Assembly: GCF_900177295.1 (NCBI RefSeq)
Contig: NZ_FWZX01000013.1
Location: forward strand, 92,554-156,553
Origin: Tistlia consotensis USBA 355
Lineage (GTDB): Bacteria; Pseudomonadota; Alphaproteobacteria; Kiloniellales; DSM-21159
Direction: 5' to 3'
Length of the DNA stretch: 64,000 nt
Shown here piece by piece: positions 1 through 8,428 of this stretch (its first letter is position 1; every line of letters begins with the position of its first letter). The notes beneath the pieces are model-generated. The model saw only the letters and a list, made by a program, of their open reading frames with translations. It did no database searches and was not told the origin of the DNA. The position numbers and the translations under genes were made by a program.

Positions 1-1
1 G

Positions 2-877
2 GACGTCGCCGCGGCGACCAGCCGGCCCTTCTGGTTCCAGCTCTACATGCTGCGCGACCGCGACTTCATGGAGCGCCTGATCGGGCGGGCCCGGGCGGCC
101 GGCTGCTCGGCGCTGGTCCTGACGCTGGACCTGCAGATCCAGGGGCAGCGCCACAAGGACCTGAAGAACGGCATCACCGTGCCGCCGCGCCTGACGCTGC
201 CGAACCTGCTCGACCTGATGACCAAGCCGCGCTGGTGCCTGGGCATGCTGGCGACGCGGCGGCGCAGCTTCGGGAACATCATCGGCCACGTCGCGAACGT
301 CGGCGACCTGACCTCGCTGTCCCACTGGGTCGCCGCGCAGTTCGACCCGACCCTCTGCTGGGACGACATCGCCTGGATCAAGGAGCGCTGGCCCGGCAAG
401 CTGGTGGTCAAGGGCATCATGGACGCGGAGGACGCGCGCCGGGCCGTCGAGCGCGGCGCCGACGCCGTCATCGTCTCCAACCACGGCGGCCGGCAGCTCG
501 ACAGCGCGCCCTCGACGATCGCCGTCCTGCCGGAGATCGTCGAGGCGGTCGGCCACCGCACGGAGGTCCACCTGGACAGCGGCATCCGCTCCGGCCAGGA
601 CGCGTTCCGCGCCCTGGCGCTCGGCGCCCGGGCCGTGCACATCGGCCGCGCCTACCAGTACGGGCTGGGCGCCTTCGGCGAGGCCGGCGTGACCCGCTGC
701 CTCGAACTGATCCGCAAGGAGCTCGACCACACGATGGCATTCTGCGGGGTGACCCGCGTCGAGGACATCGGGCCGGCGCAGCTCTACCGGCCCCGGGCGG
801 GCGAGCGGCGCGAGGACATGACCGTGGGAGAGGATCAATGCTCGAGAGACCTCGATCTGGGAAAGGTACCGGCCTGA
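2..877 (+). CDS. FMN-dependent alpha-hydroxy-acid dehydrogenase/oxidase, 5' truncated by window edge
   Basis: This oxidises a 2-hydroxy acid (lactate, glycolate, mandelate or a similar compound) to the 2-oxo acid with FMN. The reading frame is open to the first bases of the window, so the N-terminal part lies outside it. Visible family signatures are PFWFQLY near the start, the TLD strand, SNHGGRQLDSAPST (active-site His and Arg) and the FMN-phosphate loop DSGIRSGQDAFRALALGA, followed by GRAYQYGLGAFGEAGV. It lies upstream of a dioxygenase and a TRAP transporter on the same strand, which suggests catabolism of an imported hydroxy acid. The exact substrate cannot be read from the sequence. The family is certain; calling it lactate dehydrogenase would be a guess. 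Confidence 0.93.
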   Translation, partial: DVAAATSRPFWFQLYMLRDRDFMERLIGRARAAGCSALVLTLDLQIQGQRHKDLKNGITVPPRLTLPNLLDLMTKPRWCLGMLATRRRSFGNIIGHVANVGDLTSLSHWVAAQFDPTLCWDDIAWIKERWPGKLVVKGIMDAEDARRAVERGADAVIVSNHGGRQLDSAPSTIAVLPEIVEAVGHRTEVHLDSGIRSGQDAFRALALGARAVHIGRAYQYGLGAFGEAGVTRCLELIRKELDHTMAFCGVTRVEDIGPAQLYRPRAGERREDMTVGEDQCSRDLDLGKVPA

Positions 878-1009
878 GCGCCTCGCCCTCTCCGTAAGCG
901 CGCTCCGTCGGGCGCGCGACCACCGCCGACGAAGCGGTCCCGCGAGACGGGGAGCCCTCGCTCCTCGGAATGCGCGCCGACCGCTCCCGCCGGCACCGCC
1001 GTCGGGCTT

Positions 1010-1040
1010 CGGCCCCGGACCGCTCCGGCGTCCGGGGCCG
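1010..1040. other. GC-rich hairpin in the spacer before the dioxygenase gene
   Basis: Bases 1010-1020 and 1030-1040 are perfect 11-bp inverted repeats around a 9-nt loop. There is no T-run on either strand, so this is not a canonical intrinsic terminator. It may separate or stabilise transcripts between the oxidase and dioxygenase genes. The rest of the 878-1089 spacer shows no gene. Confidence 0.35.
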
Positions 1041-1089
1041 CGAGCCTCGCCTTCAGAAGTTCCAGCTGGCCCGCCTGAGGAGTTCCTCC

Positions 1090-1926
1090 ATGCCCAAGGT
1101 GCTATCCCCCGAAGCCATCGAGCGCTACCGGCGCGACGGCTTCCTCTTTCCCGTCGAGACGATCGGCAGCGCGGACGCCGCGGCCTACCGCGGCCGGCTC
1201 GAGGCGTTCGAGGCCGAGCAGGGCAAGCCCCTGCAGGGCGCCTACCGCCAGAAGACCCATCTGCTCTTCACCTGGCTGAACGACCTGATCCGCGACCCCC
1301 GGATCCTCGACGTCGTCGAGGACGTGCTGGGACCGAACCTCTTCTGCTGGAGCAGCTCCTTCTTCATCAAGGAGGCAGGCGATCCGGGCTACGTCTCCTG
1401 GCACCAGGACTCGACCTACTGGGGGCTCTCCGAGCCGACGGTGATGACCGTCTGGGTCGCCCTCAGCCCGAGCAACGAGCTCAGCGGCTGCATGAAGGTC
1501 GTGCCGGGCAGCCACCTGCTCGACCAGGTCGCGCACCGCGACACCTTCAACGAGCACAACCTCCTGACCCGCGGCCAGGAGATCGCCGTCGAGGTCGACG
1601 AGAAGGACGCGGCGATGATGCCGCTCGAGCCCGGCCAGGCCTCGCTGCATCACGTCCGGCTGTTCCACGCCTCGCCGCCCAACCAGTCGAACGACCGGCG
1701 CATCGGCTACGCGATCCGCTACATCCCCACGCACGTGCGCCAGGTGGTCGGCGAGAAGGACAGCGCGACCCTGGTGCGCGGCAAAGACGACTACGGCTAC
1801 TTCGAGCACGAGCCGAGGCCCGACGCCGATTTCTCGCCGGAGGCCCAGGCGCTGCACGCCGCGGTCTCCGAGCGCCAGGTGCAGGTGCTCTATCGCGACA
1901 CCGGCCGCTCCACGTTCCGCAGCTGA
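1090..1926 (+). CDS. Phytanoyl-CoA dioxygenase (PhyH) family protein
   Basis: This is a non-haem Fe(II)/2-oxoglutarate-dependent oxygenase of 278 residues that hydroxylates a small organic substrate. The facial triad is visible: H105 and D107 in WHQDSTYWG, and the distal H193 in LFHASPPNQS, followed by RR at 203-204 for 2-oxoglutarate binding. The ATG at 1090 is chosen because GAGGAG lies just upstream and PhyH homology begins immediately; the open frame upstream is compositionally arginine-rich and non-conserved. It sits between a hydroxy-acid oxidase and TRAP genes. PhyH proteins act on compounds as different as phytanoyl-CoA, ectoine and phosphonates, so no substrate is assigned. Confidence 0.92.
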   Translation: MPKVLSPEAIERYRRDGFLFPVETIGSADAAAYRGRLEAFEAEQGKPLQGAYRQKTHLLFTWLNDLIRDPRILDVVEDVLGPNLFCWSSSFFIKEAGDPGYVSWHQDSTYWGLSEPTVMTVWVALSPSNELSGCMKVVPGSHLLDQVAHRDTFNEHNLLTRGQEIAVEVDEKDAAMMPLEPGQASLHHVRLFHASPPNQSNDRRIGYAIRYIPTHVRQVVGEKDSATLVRGKDDYGYFEHEPRPDADFSPEAQALHAAVSERQVQVLYRDTGRSTFRS

Positions 1927-2015
1927 GCGGAGCGCACGCGCCGGACCCCCGGGTCGCTCCGGCCGCGCGCCACGTCCGACCCGAGACAAGAAACACGATC
2001 GCAAGGGAGGTAGTC

Positions 2016-3065
2016 ATGACCAAGGAGACCAAGCCGAGCCGCCGGGCCTTTCTCGGCGCCGCCGCCGGGGCCAGCACACTGGCGCTCGCGGCGATGCCGG
2101 GGCGTTCCGCCAAGGCCGCCGAGACCCACGAATGGAAGATGGAGTCGCTCTGGCAGGGGGGCTCGATCAACCAGACGATCTTCGCCGACTTCTGCAACCG
2201 CGTCGACGCCGCGACGGCCGGCCGGGTGAAGATCACGCCGATGCCGGTCGGCTCGATCGTCGCCTACAACGAGACGCTGGATGCGGTCGGCAGCGGCATC
2301 CTCGAGGCCGAGCACAACGGCATCGCCTACTTCGCCGGGCGCGACGCGGCCTTCGCCCTGCTCGGCGACCTCAGCGGCGGCTACGAGGCGCCCTGGCAGA
2401 TGCAAGCCTGGTACGAGTACGGCGGCGGCCTGGAGCTGGCGCGCGAGCTCTACAAGCCGTACGGCCTCTATTTCGTCGGGTCGGTCTGGTGGGGCGTCGA
2501 GTCGGTGCCCTCCAAGGTGCCGATCAACAGCCCGGCCGACCTCAAGGGCGTCAAGATCCGCGCGCCCGAGGGCATGGCCTCGCAGCTGTTCAAGGCGTTC
2601 GACGCCAACGTCGTCACCCTGGCCGGCAGCGAGGTCTACACGGCCCTGGAGCGCGGCGTGATCGACGCGACCGACTGGGGCACCCTGTCGATGAACACCG
2701 ACCTCGGCTACCAGAAGATCGCCAAGTACGCGCTCTATCCCGGCGTCCACTCGATGCCGGCCGCCGACGTCGCGGTCAACCTCGACAAGTGGAACGCCCT
2801 GTCCGACGACCTCAAGGCGACCGTCGAGATGGCGGCCCGCGACTTCTCGCGCGACATGGTCGAGCGCATCGCGGTGCAGGACCGGGAGGACGCCCAGAAG
2901 ATGCGCGCAGAGGGCGTCACGCTGATCGACTGGTCGCCGGAGTCGCGCCGGATCTTCCGCCAGAAGGCTCAGGGCATCTGGGAGACCTGGTCGAAGAAGT
3001 CGCCGATGGCCGGCAAGGTCTACGAAAGCCAGGTCTCCTTCATGAAGAAGATCGGCCTCTTGTGA
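2016..3065 (+). CDS. dctP: TRAP transporter solute-binding protein, DctP family (TakP-like), Tat-exported
   Basis: This is the periplasmic ligand-binding subunit of a tripartite ATP-independent transporter, 349 residues. The N-terminus carries a twin-arginine motif, SRRAFLG, then an Ala-rich hydrophobic stretch ending around AKAAE (about residue 35). The SPADLKGVKIRAPEG segment has the conserved arginine that binds a carboxylate, and EVYTALERGVIDATDWG is typical of the branch that includes the 2-oxoacid binder TakP. It has its own GGGAGG ribosome site directly upstream and is followed by the small and large permease genes. The ligand is likely an organic acid, possibly the product or substrate of the neighbouring oxidase and dioxygenase. 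Confidence 0.93.
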   Translation: MTKETKPSRRAFLGAAAGASTLALAAMPGRSAKAAETHEWKMESLWQGGSINQTIFADFCNRVDAATAGRVKITPMPVGSIVAYNETLDAVGSGILEAEHNGIAYFAGRDAAFALLGDLSGGYEAPWQMQAWYEYGGGLELARELYKPYGLYFVGSVWWGVESVPSKVPINSPADLKGVKIRAPEGMASQLFKAFDANVVTLAGSEVYTALERGVIDATDWGTLSMNTDLGYQKIAKYALYPGVHSMPAADVAVNLDKWNALSDDLKATVEMAARDFSRDMVERIAVQDREDAQKMRAEGVTLIDWSPESRRIFRQKAQGIWETWSKKSPMAGKVYESQVSFMKKIGLL

Positions 3066-3075
3066 TTTGACGTCG

Positions 3076-3102
3076 GCGAGGCGGGCCCCGGGCCCGCCTC
3101 GC
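3076..3102 (+). promoter_or_regulatory. Strong stem-loop between dctP and dctQ
   Basis: Thirteen-base perfect inverted repeats (3076-3088 and 3090-3102) flank one central base just after the dctP stop and before dctQ, with no T-run. A hairpin here is a known way to keep binding-protein mRNA more abundant than permease mRNA, by 3' protection or partial termination. The role in this operon is inferred. Confidence 0.5.
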
Positions 3103-3125
3103 GCCTGCGCGCAGGAGAGCCGGAC

Positions 3126-3632
3126 ATGGCCAAACCGAACCCGATCGATCGCCTGAGCCGCTTCCTCGGCGATCAGATCTGCTACGTCTTCCTGATCACC
3201 GTCGCGATCACCGCCTACGAGGTGGTGATGCGCTACGTCTTCAACGCCGCCACCATCTGGGTCACGCAGACGGCGATCTTCCTGTCGGCGCTGGGCTTCA
3301 TCTTCGGCGGCGCCTACGCGATGGAGCAGGGCCGGCACATCGAGATCACCTCGATCTACGACGCCGTCACGCCGCCGGTCCGGCGCGTCTTCGACCTGAT
3401 CCGCTGCGGCGTCGCGGTCGTCTACCTGGGCTTCCTGCTCTATGCGACGGTGCACCAGGCGATCCCGGCCCTGTCGCGCATGGAAACCAGCGGCCAGGCC
3501 TGGGACGTGCCGATCCCGGCCTTCCAGAAAGCCGCCCTGGCGCTCGGCGTCGCCGCGATGCTGGCCCAGGCCCTGCGCCAGCTGGTCGGCCGCCTGGCCG
3601 GAAGCCCCCGGCCCTCGGGGGAATCGTCATGA
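3126..3632 (+). CDS. dctQ: TRAP transporter small permease, DctQ family
   Basis: This is the small integral-membrane subunit of the TRAP transporter, 168 residues with about four transmembrane helices. The conserved features are the Y-E-V-V-M-RYVFNA motif after the first helix, the WVTQTAIFLSALGFIFGGAYAM helix and HIEI. The start ATG is preceded by GGAGAG. It follows the solute-binding gene after a hairpin-containing spacer and overlaps dctM by 4 nt, so the two permeases are translationally coupled. Confidence 0.93.
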   Translation: MAKPNPIDRLSRFLGDQICYVFLITVAITAYEVVMRYVFNAATIWVTQTAIFLSALGFIFGGAYAMEQGRHIEITSIYDAVTPPVRRVFDLIRCGVAVVYLGFLLYATVHQAIPALSRMETSGQAWDVPIPAFQKAALALGVAAMLAQALRQLVGRLAGSPRPSGESS

Positions 3633-4948
3633 GCGTCGAGACCCTGACCCTGCTGATGCTCGGGGCGATCGCCCTGCTGCTCGCCATCGGCGTGCCGCTG
3701 GCCTTCGTGACCGGCATCGTCGCCGTCGGCTTCGGCTATGCGCTGTTCGGCGACGGCGCGCTCGGGCTGATCGCCAGCCGCATCTACAGCTTCATGAACG
3801 CCTACGTCCTGGTCGCGGTGCCGATGTTCATCCTGATGGCCGCGATCCTGGAACGCAGCGGCGTCGCCAGGGACCTGTTCAAGGCGATGCACGTCTTCTC
3901 GGGCTCGCTGCGCGGCGGTCTCGCGGTGCAGACCCTGGGCGTCGCCGTGATCATGGCGGCGATGACCGGCATCATCGGCGGCGAGATCGTGCTGCTCGGC
4001 CTGGTGGCACTGCCGCAGATGCTGAACCTGAAGTACGACCGCAACCTCGCGATCGGCACGATCTGCGCCGGCGGCTCGCTCGGCACCATGATCCCGCCGT
4101 CGATCGTGCTGATCTTCTACGGCCTGACCGCCAACGTCGCGATCGGCGACCTCTTCGTGGCGACGATCGTGCCCGGCCTGCTGCTCGCCGGCCTCTACCT
4201 GCTCTACATCCTGGCGCGCTGCGCGATCTCGCCCGAGCTCGGCCCGCCGGCCTCGGCCGCCGAGCGGAGCCTGCCGCTGGCCGAGAAGCTGAGGCTGCTG
4301 AAGGCGGTGGCGCTGCCGCTGTTCGTCGCGGCGATGGTGCTGGGCACGATCTACGCCGGCATCGCCTCGGTCAGCGAGGCGGCCGGCATGGGCGTCGTCG
4401 GGGTGATCATCTCGGCCTGGGTGCGCGGCGAGCTCAACTGGTCCATGCTGCGCGACGCCCTGCGCCAGACGACGGTGACCTGCGGCACGCTGCTGTGGAT
4501 CACCTTCGGCGCGACGGCGCTGATCGGCATCTACAACGTCGTCGGCGGCATGGCCTTCGTGAAGAGCCTGATCACCGACCTGCCGCTGCCGCCGCTGTCG
4601 ATCGTGCTGGTCATGATGCTGATCCTGATCGTGCTCGGCATGTTCATGGACTGGGTCGGCATCCTGCTGCTGACCATGCCGATCTTCGTGCCGATCGTGA
4701 CCCACCTCGGCATGGACCCGGTCTGGTTCGGCATCCTCTTCTGCATGTCGATGCAGGTCTCCTACCTGTCGCCGCCCTTCGGGCCGGCGGCCTTCTACCT
4801 GAAGGGCGTCGCCCCGCCGGACATCACCCTGCAGCAGATCTTCGGCGCCTTCTGGCCCTTCATCTTCCTGCAGCTGGTCGGCCTCGCGATCGTCCTCTTC
4901 TTCCCTCCAGTGGCGCTGTGGCTGCCGAGCGTGCTGGGGGCCGGCTGA
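3629..4948 (+). CDS. dctM: TRAP transporter large permease, DctM family
   Basis: This is the 439-residue translocating subunit, with roughly a dozen hydrophobic helices. Landmarks are FMNAYVLVAVPMFILMA, GGSLGTMIPPSIVLIFYG, MFMDWVGILLLTMPIFVP and SYLSPPFGPAAFYLKGV, all typical of the DctM/Na+-coupled family. It begins inside the dctQ stop (ATGA) and its own TGA overlaps the next gene's ATG, so dctQ, dctM and the alcohol dehydrogenase form one translationally chained operon. That chain argues the dehydrogenase acts on the imported compound or its product. Confidence 0.94.
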   Translation: MSVETLTLLMLGAIALLLAIGVPLAFVTGIVAVGFGYALFGDGALGLIASRIYSFMNAYVLVAVPMFILMAAILERSGVARDLFKAMHVFSGSLRGGLAVQTLGVAVIMAAMTGIIGGEIVLLGLVALPQMLNLKYDRNLAIGTICAGGSLGTMIPPSIVLIFYGLTANVAIGDLFVATIVPGLLLAGLYLLYILARCAISPELGPPASAAERSLPLAEKLRLLKAVALPLFVAAMVLGTIYAGIASVSEAAGMGVVGVIISAWVRGELNWSMLRDALRQTTVTCGTLLWITFGATALIGIYNVVGGMAFVKSLITDLPLPPLSIVLVMMLILIVLGMFMDWVGILLLTMPIFVPIVTHLGMDPVWFGILFCMSMQVSYLSPPFGPAAFYLKGVAPPDITLQQIFGAFWPFIFLQLVGLAIVLFFPPVALWLPSVLGAG

Positions 4949-6069
4949 TGGGCGGGGCGGGACTGGAGTTCGAGGCGGCGGTGCTGCGCAGGGTCGGCGC
5001 GCCGCTCTCGATCGAGCGGGTGCGGCTCGCGGAGCTCCGCCACGGCGACGTGCTGGTACGCATGCGGGCCAGCGGCCTCTGCCACACCGACCTCGAGGTC
5101 ATCGAGGGCTCGCTCGGCTATCCCCTGCCCATCGTGCTCGGCCACGAGGGCGCGGGCGTCGTCGAGGCGGTCGGGCCGGGGGTCACCCTGGTCGCGACGG
5201 GCGATCACGTCGTCTGCTCCTGGAACCCGAGCTGCGGCCACTGCTTCTACTGCGACCGCGGCCAGCCGATCCTCTGCGAGCCCTTCACCGAGAACCAGCC
5301 GCGCGGGCGCCTGCTCGACGGCGGCATCCGGCTCGCCCTCGACGGCGCGCCGCTGCACCACTTCTCGGTCGTCTCCTCGCACGCGCAGTACGCCGTCGTG
5401 CCGGAGTCGGGGGCGGTGCGGGTGCCCGAGGCGATCCCCTTCGACCGTGCCTGCCTGATCGGCTGCGGCGTCATGACGGGGGTCGGCGCGACCCACAACG
5501 TCGCGCCGGTCGAGATGGGCTCGAACGTCCTGGTGATCGGCTGCGGGGCGGTCGGCCTCAACGCCGTCCAGGGAGCCGCCCTGAAGCGCGCCGGCCGCAT
5601 CGTCGCGGTCGACCTCGACCCCGTGAAGCTGGAGCGGGCGGCGGCCTTCGGGGCGACCGACCTGGTCGACCCGGGCACGTCCGACGCGGTCGCCCAGGTC
5701 AGGCGCCTGACCGGCGGCCGCGGCGCCGACTTCGTCTACGAGTGCGCCGGCCGCGAGCCGGCCATGCGCCTCGCCTTCGAGGCGGCCCGGCCGGGCGCCG
5801 AGATCGTCATGCTGGGCAAGACCAACGTCGACGAGACGGTCTCCTTCCGCTTCGGCTCGCTGATGGGCGAGCGCCGCTTCGTGCGCTCCAGCTACGGCGG
5901 CGCCCGGCCGCGCCGCGACTTCCCGCTCTACGCCCAGGCCTACCTCGACGGCGGCCTCAAGCTCGACGAGCTGATCACCCACCGGCTGCGCCTGGAGCAG
6001 ATCAACGAGGGCTTCGATGCCATGCGCCGCGGCGAGGCCGTGCGCTGCGTCATCGAGTTCGATGGCTGA
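4948..6069 (+). CDS. Zinc-dependent alcohol dehydrogenase (class III / AdhC-like MDR family)
   Basis: This NAD(P)-dependent medium-chain dehydrogenase has 373 residues. Catalytic zinc ligands are visible as C45 in ASGLCHTDLEV and H66-E67 in GHEGAG. The structural zinc lobe is intact with C96, C99, C102 and C110 (C-x2-C-x2-C-x7-C). A Rossmann segment, VLVIGCGAVGLNAVQGAALKRAG, follows. Its ATG overlaps the dctM stop and its 3' end overlaps the next gene's start by 8 nt. Resemblance to class III enzymes suggests an alcohol or S-hydroxymethyl adduct substrate, but the operon context makes a pathway-specific alcohol or hydroxy acid equally likely. Confidence 0.93.
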   Translation: MGGAGLEFEAAVLRRVGAPLSIERVRLAELRHGDVLVRMRASGLCHTDLEVIEGSLGYPLPIVLGHEGAGVVEAVGPGVTLVATGDHVVCSWNPSCGHCFYCDRGQPILCEPFTENQPRGRLLDGGIRLALDGAPLHHFSVVSSHAQYAVVPESGAVRVPEAIPFDRACLIGCGVMTGVGATHNVAPVEMGSNVLVIGCGAVGLNAVQGAALKRAGRIVAVDLDPVKLERAAAFGATDLVDPGTSDAVAQVRRLTGGRGADFVYECAGREPAMRLAFEAARPGAEIVMLGKTNVDETVSFRFGSLMGERRFVRSSYGGARPRRDFPLYAQAYLDGGLKLDELITHRLRLEQINEGFDAMRRGEAVRCVIEFDG

Positions 6070-7111
6070 GCCGCGCGACCATCCGCGGCCGCCGGGGGCC
6101 TTCGTCGACGCGCCGCACCGGCTCGCCGCCCTCGGCGACCTGGCGCTGGAGAGCGGCGAGGTCATCCGCGACTTCGGGCAGAGCTACGTCACCCACGGCC
6201 GGCTCGACGCGGACGGCGGCAACGCCATCCTGGTCTGCGCCGCGATCGGCTCGACCCACCACCGGCTCGACTTCCTGATCGGCCCCGGGCGCGCCCTGTC
6301 GCCCGAGCGCTTCTTCGTCGTCGCGGTCGATCCGATCGGCAACGGCCTCTCGAGCTCGCCGAGCAACAGCCGGCGCCAGCCGGGCATGGACTTCCCGCGC
6401 TTCTCGATCCGCGACATGGTCCGGGCCCAGGCCCGCCTGCTGCGCGAGCGGCTCGGCATCGAGCGCCTGGCCGCCGTGGTCGGCGCCTCGATGGGCGGCA
6501 TGCAGGCCCTGCAGTGGGCGGTCTCCGAGCCGGGGATGGTCTCGGCCGTCGCCGCCATGACGCCGATGGCGCGCACCCATCCCTGGTCGGTCGCGGTCAA
6601 CGAGACGACGCGGCGCTGCCTGCTGGCCGACCGCGCCTGGACCGGCCGGGGCTTCGCGCGGCGCCCGGACGACGGCTGGCGCGCCTGGGTCGGCGCGCTC
6701 CAGCTCCTGGCCAACCGCACGCCGGCGGCGCTCGCAGAGGGCTTCGGCTCGCTGGCGGAGGTCGTCGCTTGGCTCGACGGGCGCTGCGAGCAGCAGGCGG
6801 CCCAGGGCTTCGACGCCCACGACTGGCTCTACCAGTCCTGGGCCTACGACGGTCACGACGTCGGCACGACCCCGGGCTTCGATGGCGACACCGCCGGGGC
6901 GCTGGCCTCGATCCGGGCGCGCACGCTGATCCTGGCGCCGCGCCTCGACCTCTACAACCCGGTCGAGGCGGCCCGCTTCGCCGCCGAGCACATCCGCGGC
7001 AGCCGGCTGGTCGAGCTGCCCTCGAACCTCGGCCACCAGGCCGCCGGCGGGCTCTGCCGCGAGGACGTCGCCTGCATCGACGACGCGCTCCGGCGCCTAT
7101 TGGCAGCCTGA
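6062..7111 (+). CDS. Alpha/beta-fold acyltransferase/hydrolase related to homoserine O-acetyltransferase (MetX-like)
   Basis: This 349-residue alpha/beta hydrolase carries the MetX nucleophile elbow VVGASMGGMQALQW (S143), a catalytic Asp in LAPRLDLYNP (D296) and a His in NLGHQAAGG (H325). The ATG at 6062 lies inside the preceding dehydrogenase gene, indicating coupling. True MetX proteins sit in methionine contexts; this one ends a TRAP/oxidase/dehydrogenase operon, so it more likely acts as an acyltransferase or hydrolase on the operon's substrate. The fold and triad are certain; the reaction is not. Confidence 0.85.
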   Translation: MAEPRDHPRPPGAFVDAPHRLAALGDLALESGEVIRDFGQSYVTHGRLDADGGNAILVCAAIGSTHHRLDFLIGPGRALSPERFFVVAVDPIGNGLSSSPSNSRRQPGMDFPRFSIRDMVRAQARLLRERLGIERLAAVVGASMGGMQALQWAVSEPGMVSAVAAMTPMARTHPWSVAVNETTRRCLLADRAWTGRGFARRPDDGWRAWVGALQLLANRTPAALAEGFGSLAEVVAWLDGRCEQQAAQGFDAHDWLYQSWAYDGHDVGTTPGFDGDTAGALASIRARTLILAPRLDLYNPVEAARFAAEHIRGSRLVELPSNLGHQAAGGLCREDVACIDDALRRLLAA

Positions 7112-7161
7112 GGGCGCGCCGCTCTGCCAGGGGCTGCCGCAGGACGAAGGAATGGCGGAAG

Positions 7162-7178
7162 TGGCTGTGGCGCCAGGA
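7162..7178 (+). repeat. Candidate distal attachment site (displaced tRNA-Gln 3' end)
   Basis: The sequence TGGCTGTGGCGCCAGGA matches the CCA end, discriminator, acceptor stem and start of the T-stem of tRNA-Gln at 9847-9863, with one difference in 17. It lies 50 nt after the MetX-like stop codon, exactly where GC content falls. Confidence 0.6.
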
Positions 7179-7573
7179 ACCTAAGCATAGACGCCGATCA
7201 ACCTTGGCGTTTGGACCATGCTCCTGAACTCTAGCATCCCCTTGAAGGCCCCAAGCGACTCACCAGCGGGCAAGTCGGGATCGAGGGGAGCACCCCGACC
7301 TGCTCGTCACGGAGTCCTGAGCGGCTTCCAGAGAGTCGCGGTCGAATAGATCTCGAGGCGACGTAGCGCGCGCCCGCGGATGACAGTTCAGGCACGAGGG
7401 ACAGGGCGAAGCTCTCGGGCTGGGTGCGGGATCAGAATGTGCTCGGAGTGGTGCCGATGATTGCGACCGCTAGGCTGAGCGACAGGAGATCTGAAGTACG
7501 TTGTTCAACCATGTAACCTGATGTCGAGATCCCGGCTGCGGGTCAGGCCGCGGCGTCACAGACGCCGATCGAT
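7179..7573. other. Low-GC non-coding stretch at the island's left end
   Basis: No convincing gene is seen on either strand in these 395 bases. The only structure noticed is a 7-bp hairpin at 7551-7567 just past the DUF3037 stop codon, without a T-run, which may end the minus-strand transcript. The stretch may hold decayed element sequence. Confidence 0.5.
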
Positions 7574-8428
7574 CTAATCAGATGCCTGCGTGTGAGAGCG
7601 ATACTCGTCTTCGATTGAAGATACCAGGCGATCGAGCTGATCTTCATCAACGACCTCAGAGGCAAAATCGGCCCCCCGTAGTATTTCCTTAGCGCTCTCG
7701 TACGCCTTCATCAGAGATCTATTTTGCGGCCTCCCCAGTATGAAGTGTAGTTCTATGTCCTCCTTCACGCCATCGGCCACGGCAGAAAGATGCCCGCGCC
7801 AGCGGCGAGCCTTATCCTTGATCCCTTCTGCGTCAGCTAGATCAAGAGAGACTGGCTCATACGCGTGCCAGCAACCATTCTTCCAAGCTTTCTTAAACTC
7901 TATTTGATCCTGCCTGCCGATCACCTTCTTCGGCCCGAAGGGCACTACTACCCCACGCTCGCTCAGCTTCTCCTTGACCGGCCGCCACACGTCTTCGTCG
8001 GTCCGGCGTCGATCCAATTTTTGGTCGTAGTGTGAGACAAATCGCTCGTAGAGCTGGTCGAAGGTCTTCTGAGGATCGTTGGTCAGACCCTTCCCGACGA
8101 ACGACCACTGCAGTGCGCTGTCGTCTCTCGGCAAGACGTTCAGCGCGTGAGAGAGTGCGTCCGACTTGCTGTCGAAAAGCGGCTCTTTCCTCATGTTCTT
8201 CGCAGCAGCCGAGATGCCCCTGTCGACCGCACGCATCGTCATCACAAACGCTTCGCGATCGAGGTCAGGAAAGACCTGCTTCAGCCGGCCAATCGTCTTG
8301 CGCGTGTGAATCTTGAGGAAGCCTTCGGCGGCAACGTGCATCACCACGCCGACGTTCATCGCCTCGCCCGATACCACGTCGTGGACGTAGCGTAGAACCG
8401 TGTAACTGTAGGCGTTCTTGGTCGTCAT
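7574..8428 (-). CDS. DUF3037 domain-containing protein (partner of the HipA-like kinase)
   Basis: This 284-residue soluble protein of unknown function opens with the DUF3037 signature: YSYTVLRYVHDVVSGEAMNVGVVM, then a KTIGRLKQVFPDLD segment. There is no signal peptide or membrane helix. Its ATG overlaps the TGA of the HipA-like kinase by 4 nt, so the two are co-translated. Codons are far richer in A/T at third positions than those of flanking genes, which supports acquisition. DUF3037 genes are, to my knowledge, recurrently found next to HipA-like kinases, but the role of the pair has not been settled. An antitoxin, kinase target or defence accessory role is possible. Confidence 0.85.
   Translation of the reverse strand: MTTKNAYSYTVLRYVHDVVSGEAMNVGVVMHVAAEGFLKIHTRKTIGRLKQVFPDLDREAFVMTMRAVDRGISAAAKNMRKEPLFDSKSDALSHALNVLPRDDSALQWSFVGKGLTNDPQKTFDQLYERFVSHYDQKLDRRRTDEDVWRPVKEKLSERGVVVPFGPKKVIGRQDQIEFKKAWKNGCWHAYEPVSLDLADAEGIKDKARRWRGHLSAVADGVKEDIELHFILGRPQNRSLMKAYESAKEILRGADFASEVVDEDQLDRLVSSIEDEYRSHTQASD

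Noticed and set aside
6062..7111. Naming the alpha/beta-fold protein metX (homoserine O-acetyltransferase)
   Set aside because: The triad and elbow fit, but the operon context is transport/oxidation rather than methionine synthesis, and metW is not adjacent.
7179..7573. A short open frame beginning near 7218 in the island's left end
   Set aside because: About 43 codons, no ribosome site and no recognisable similarity; treated as non-coding.
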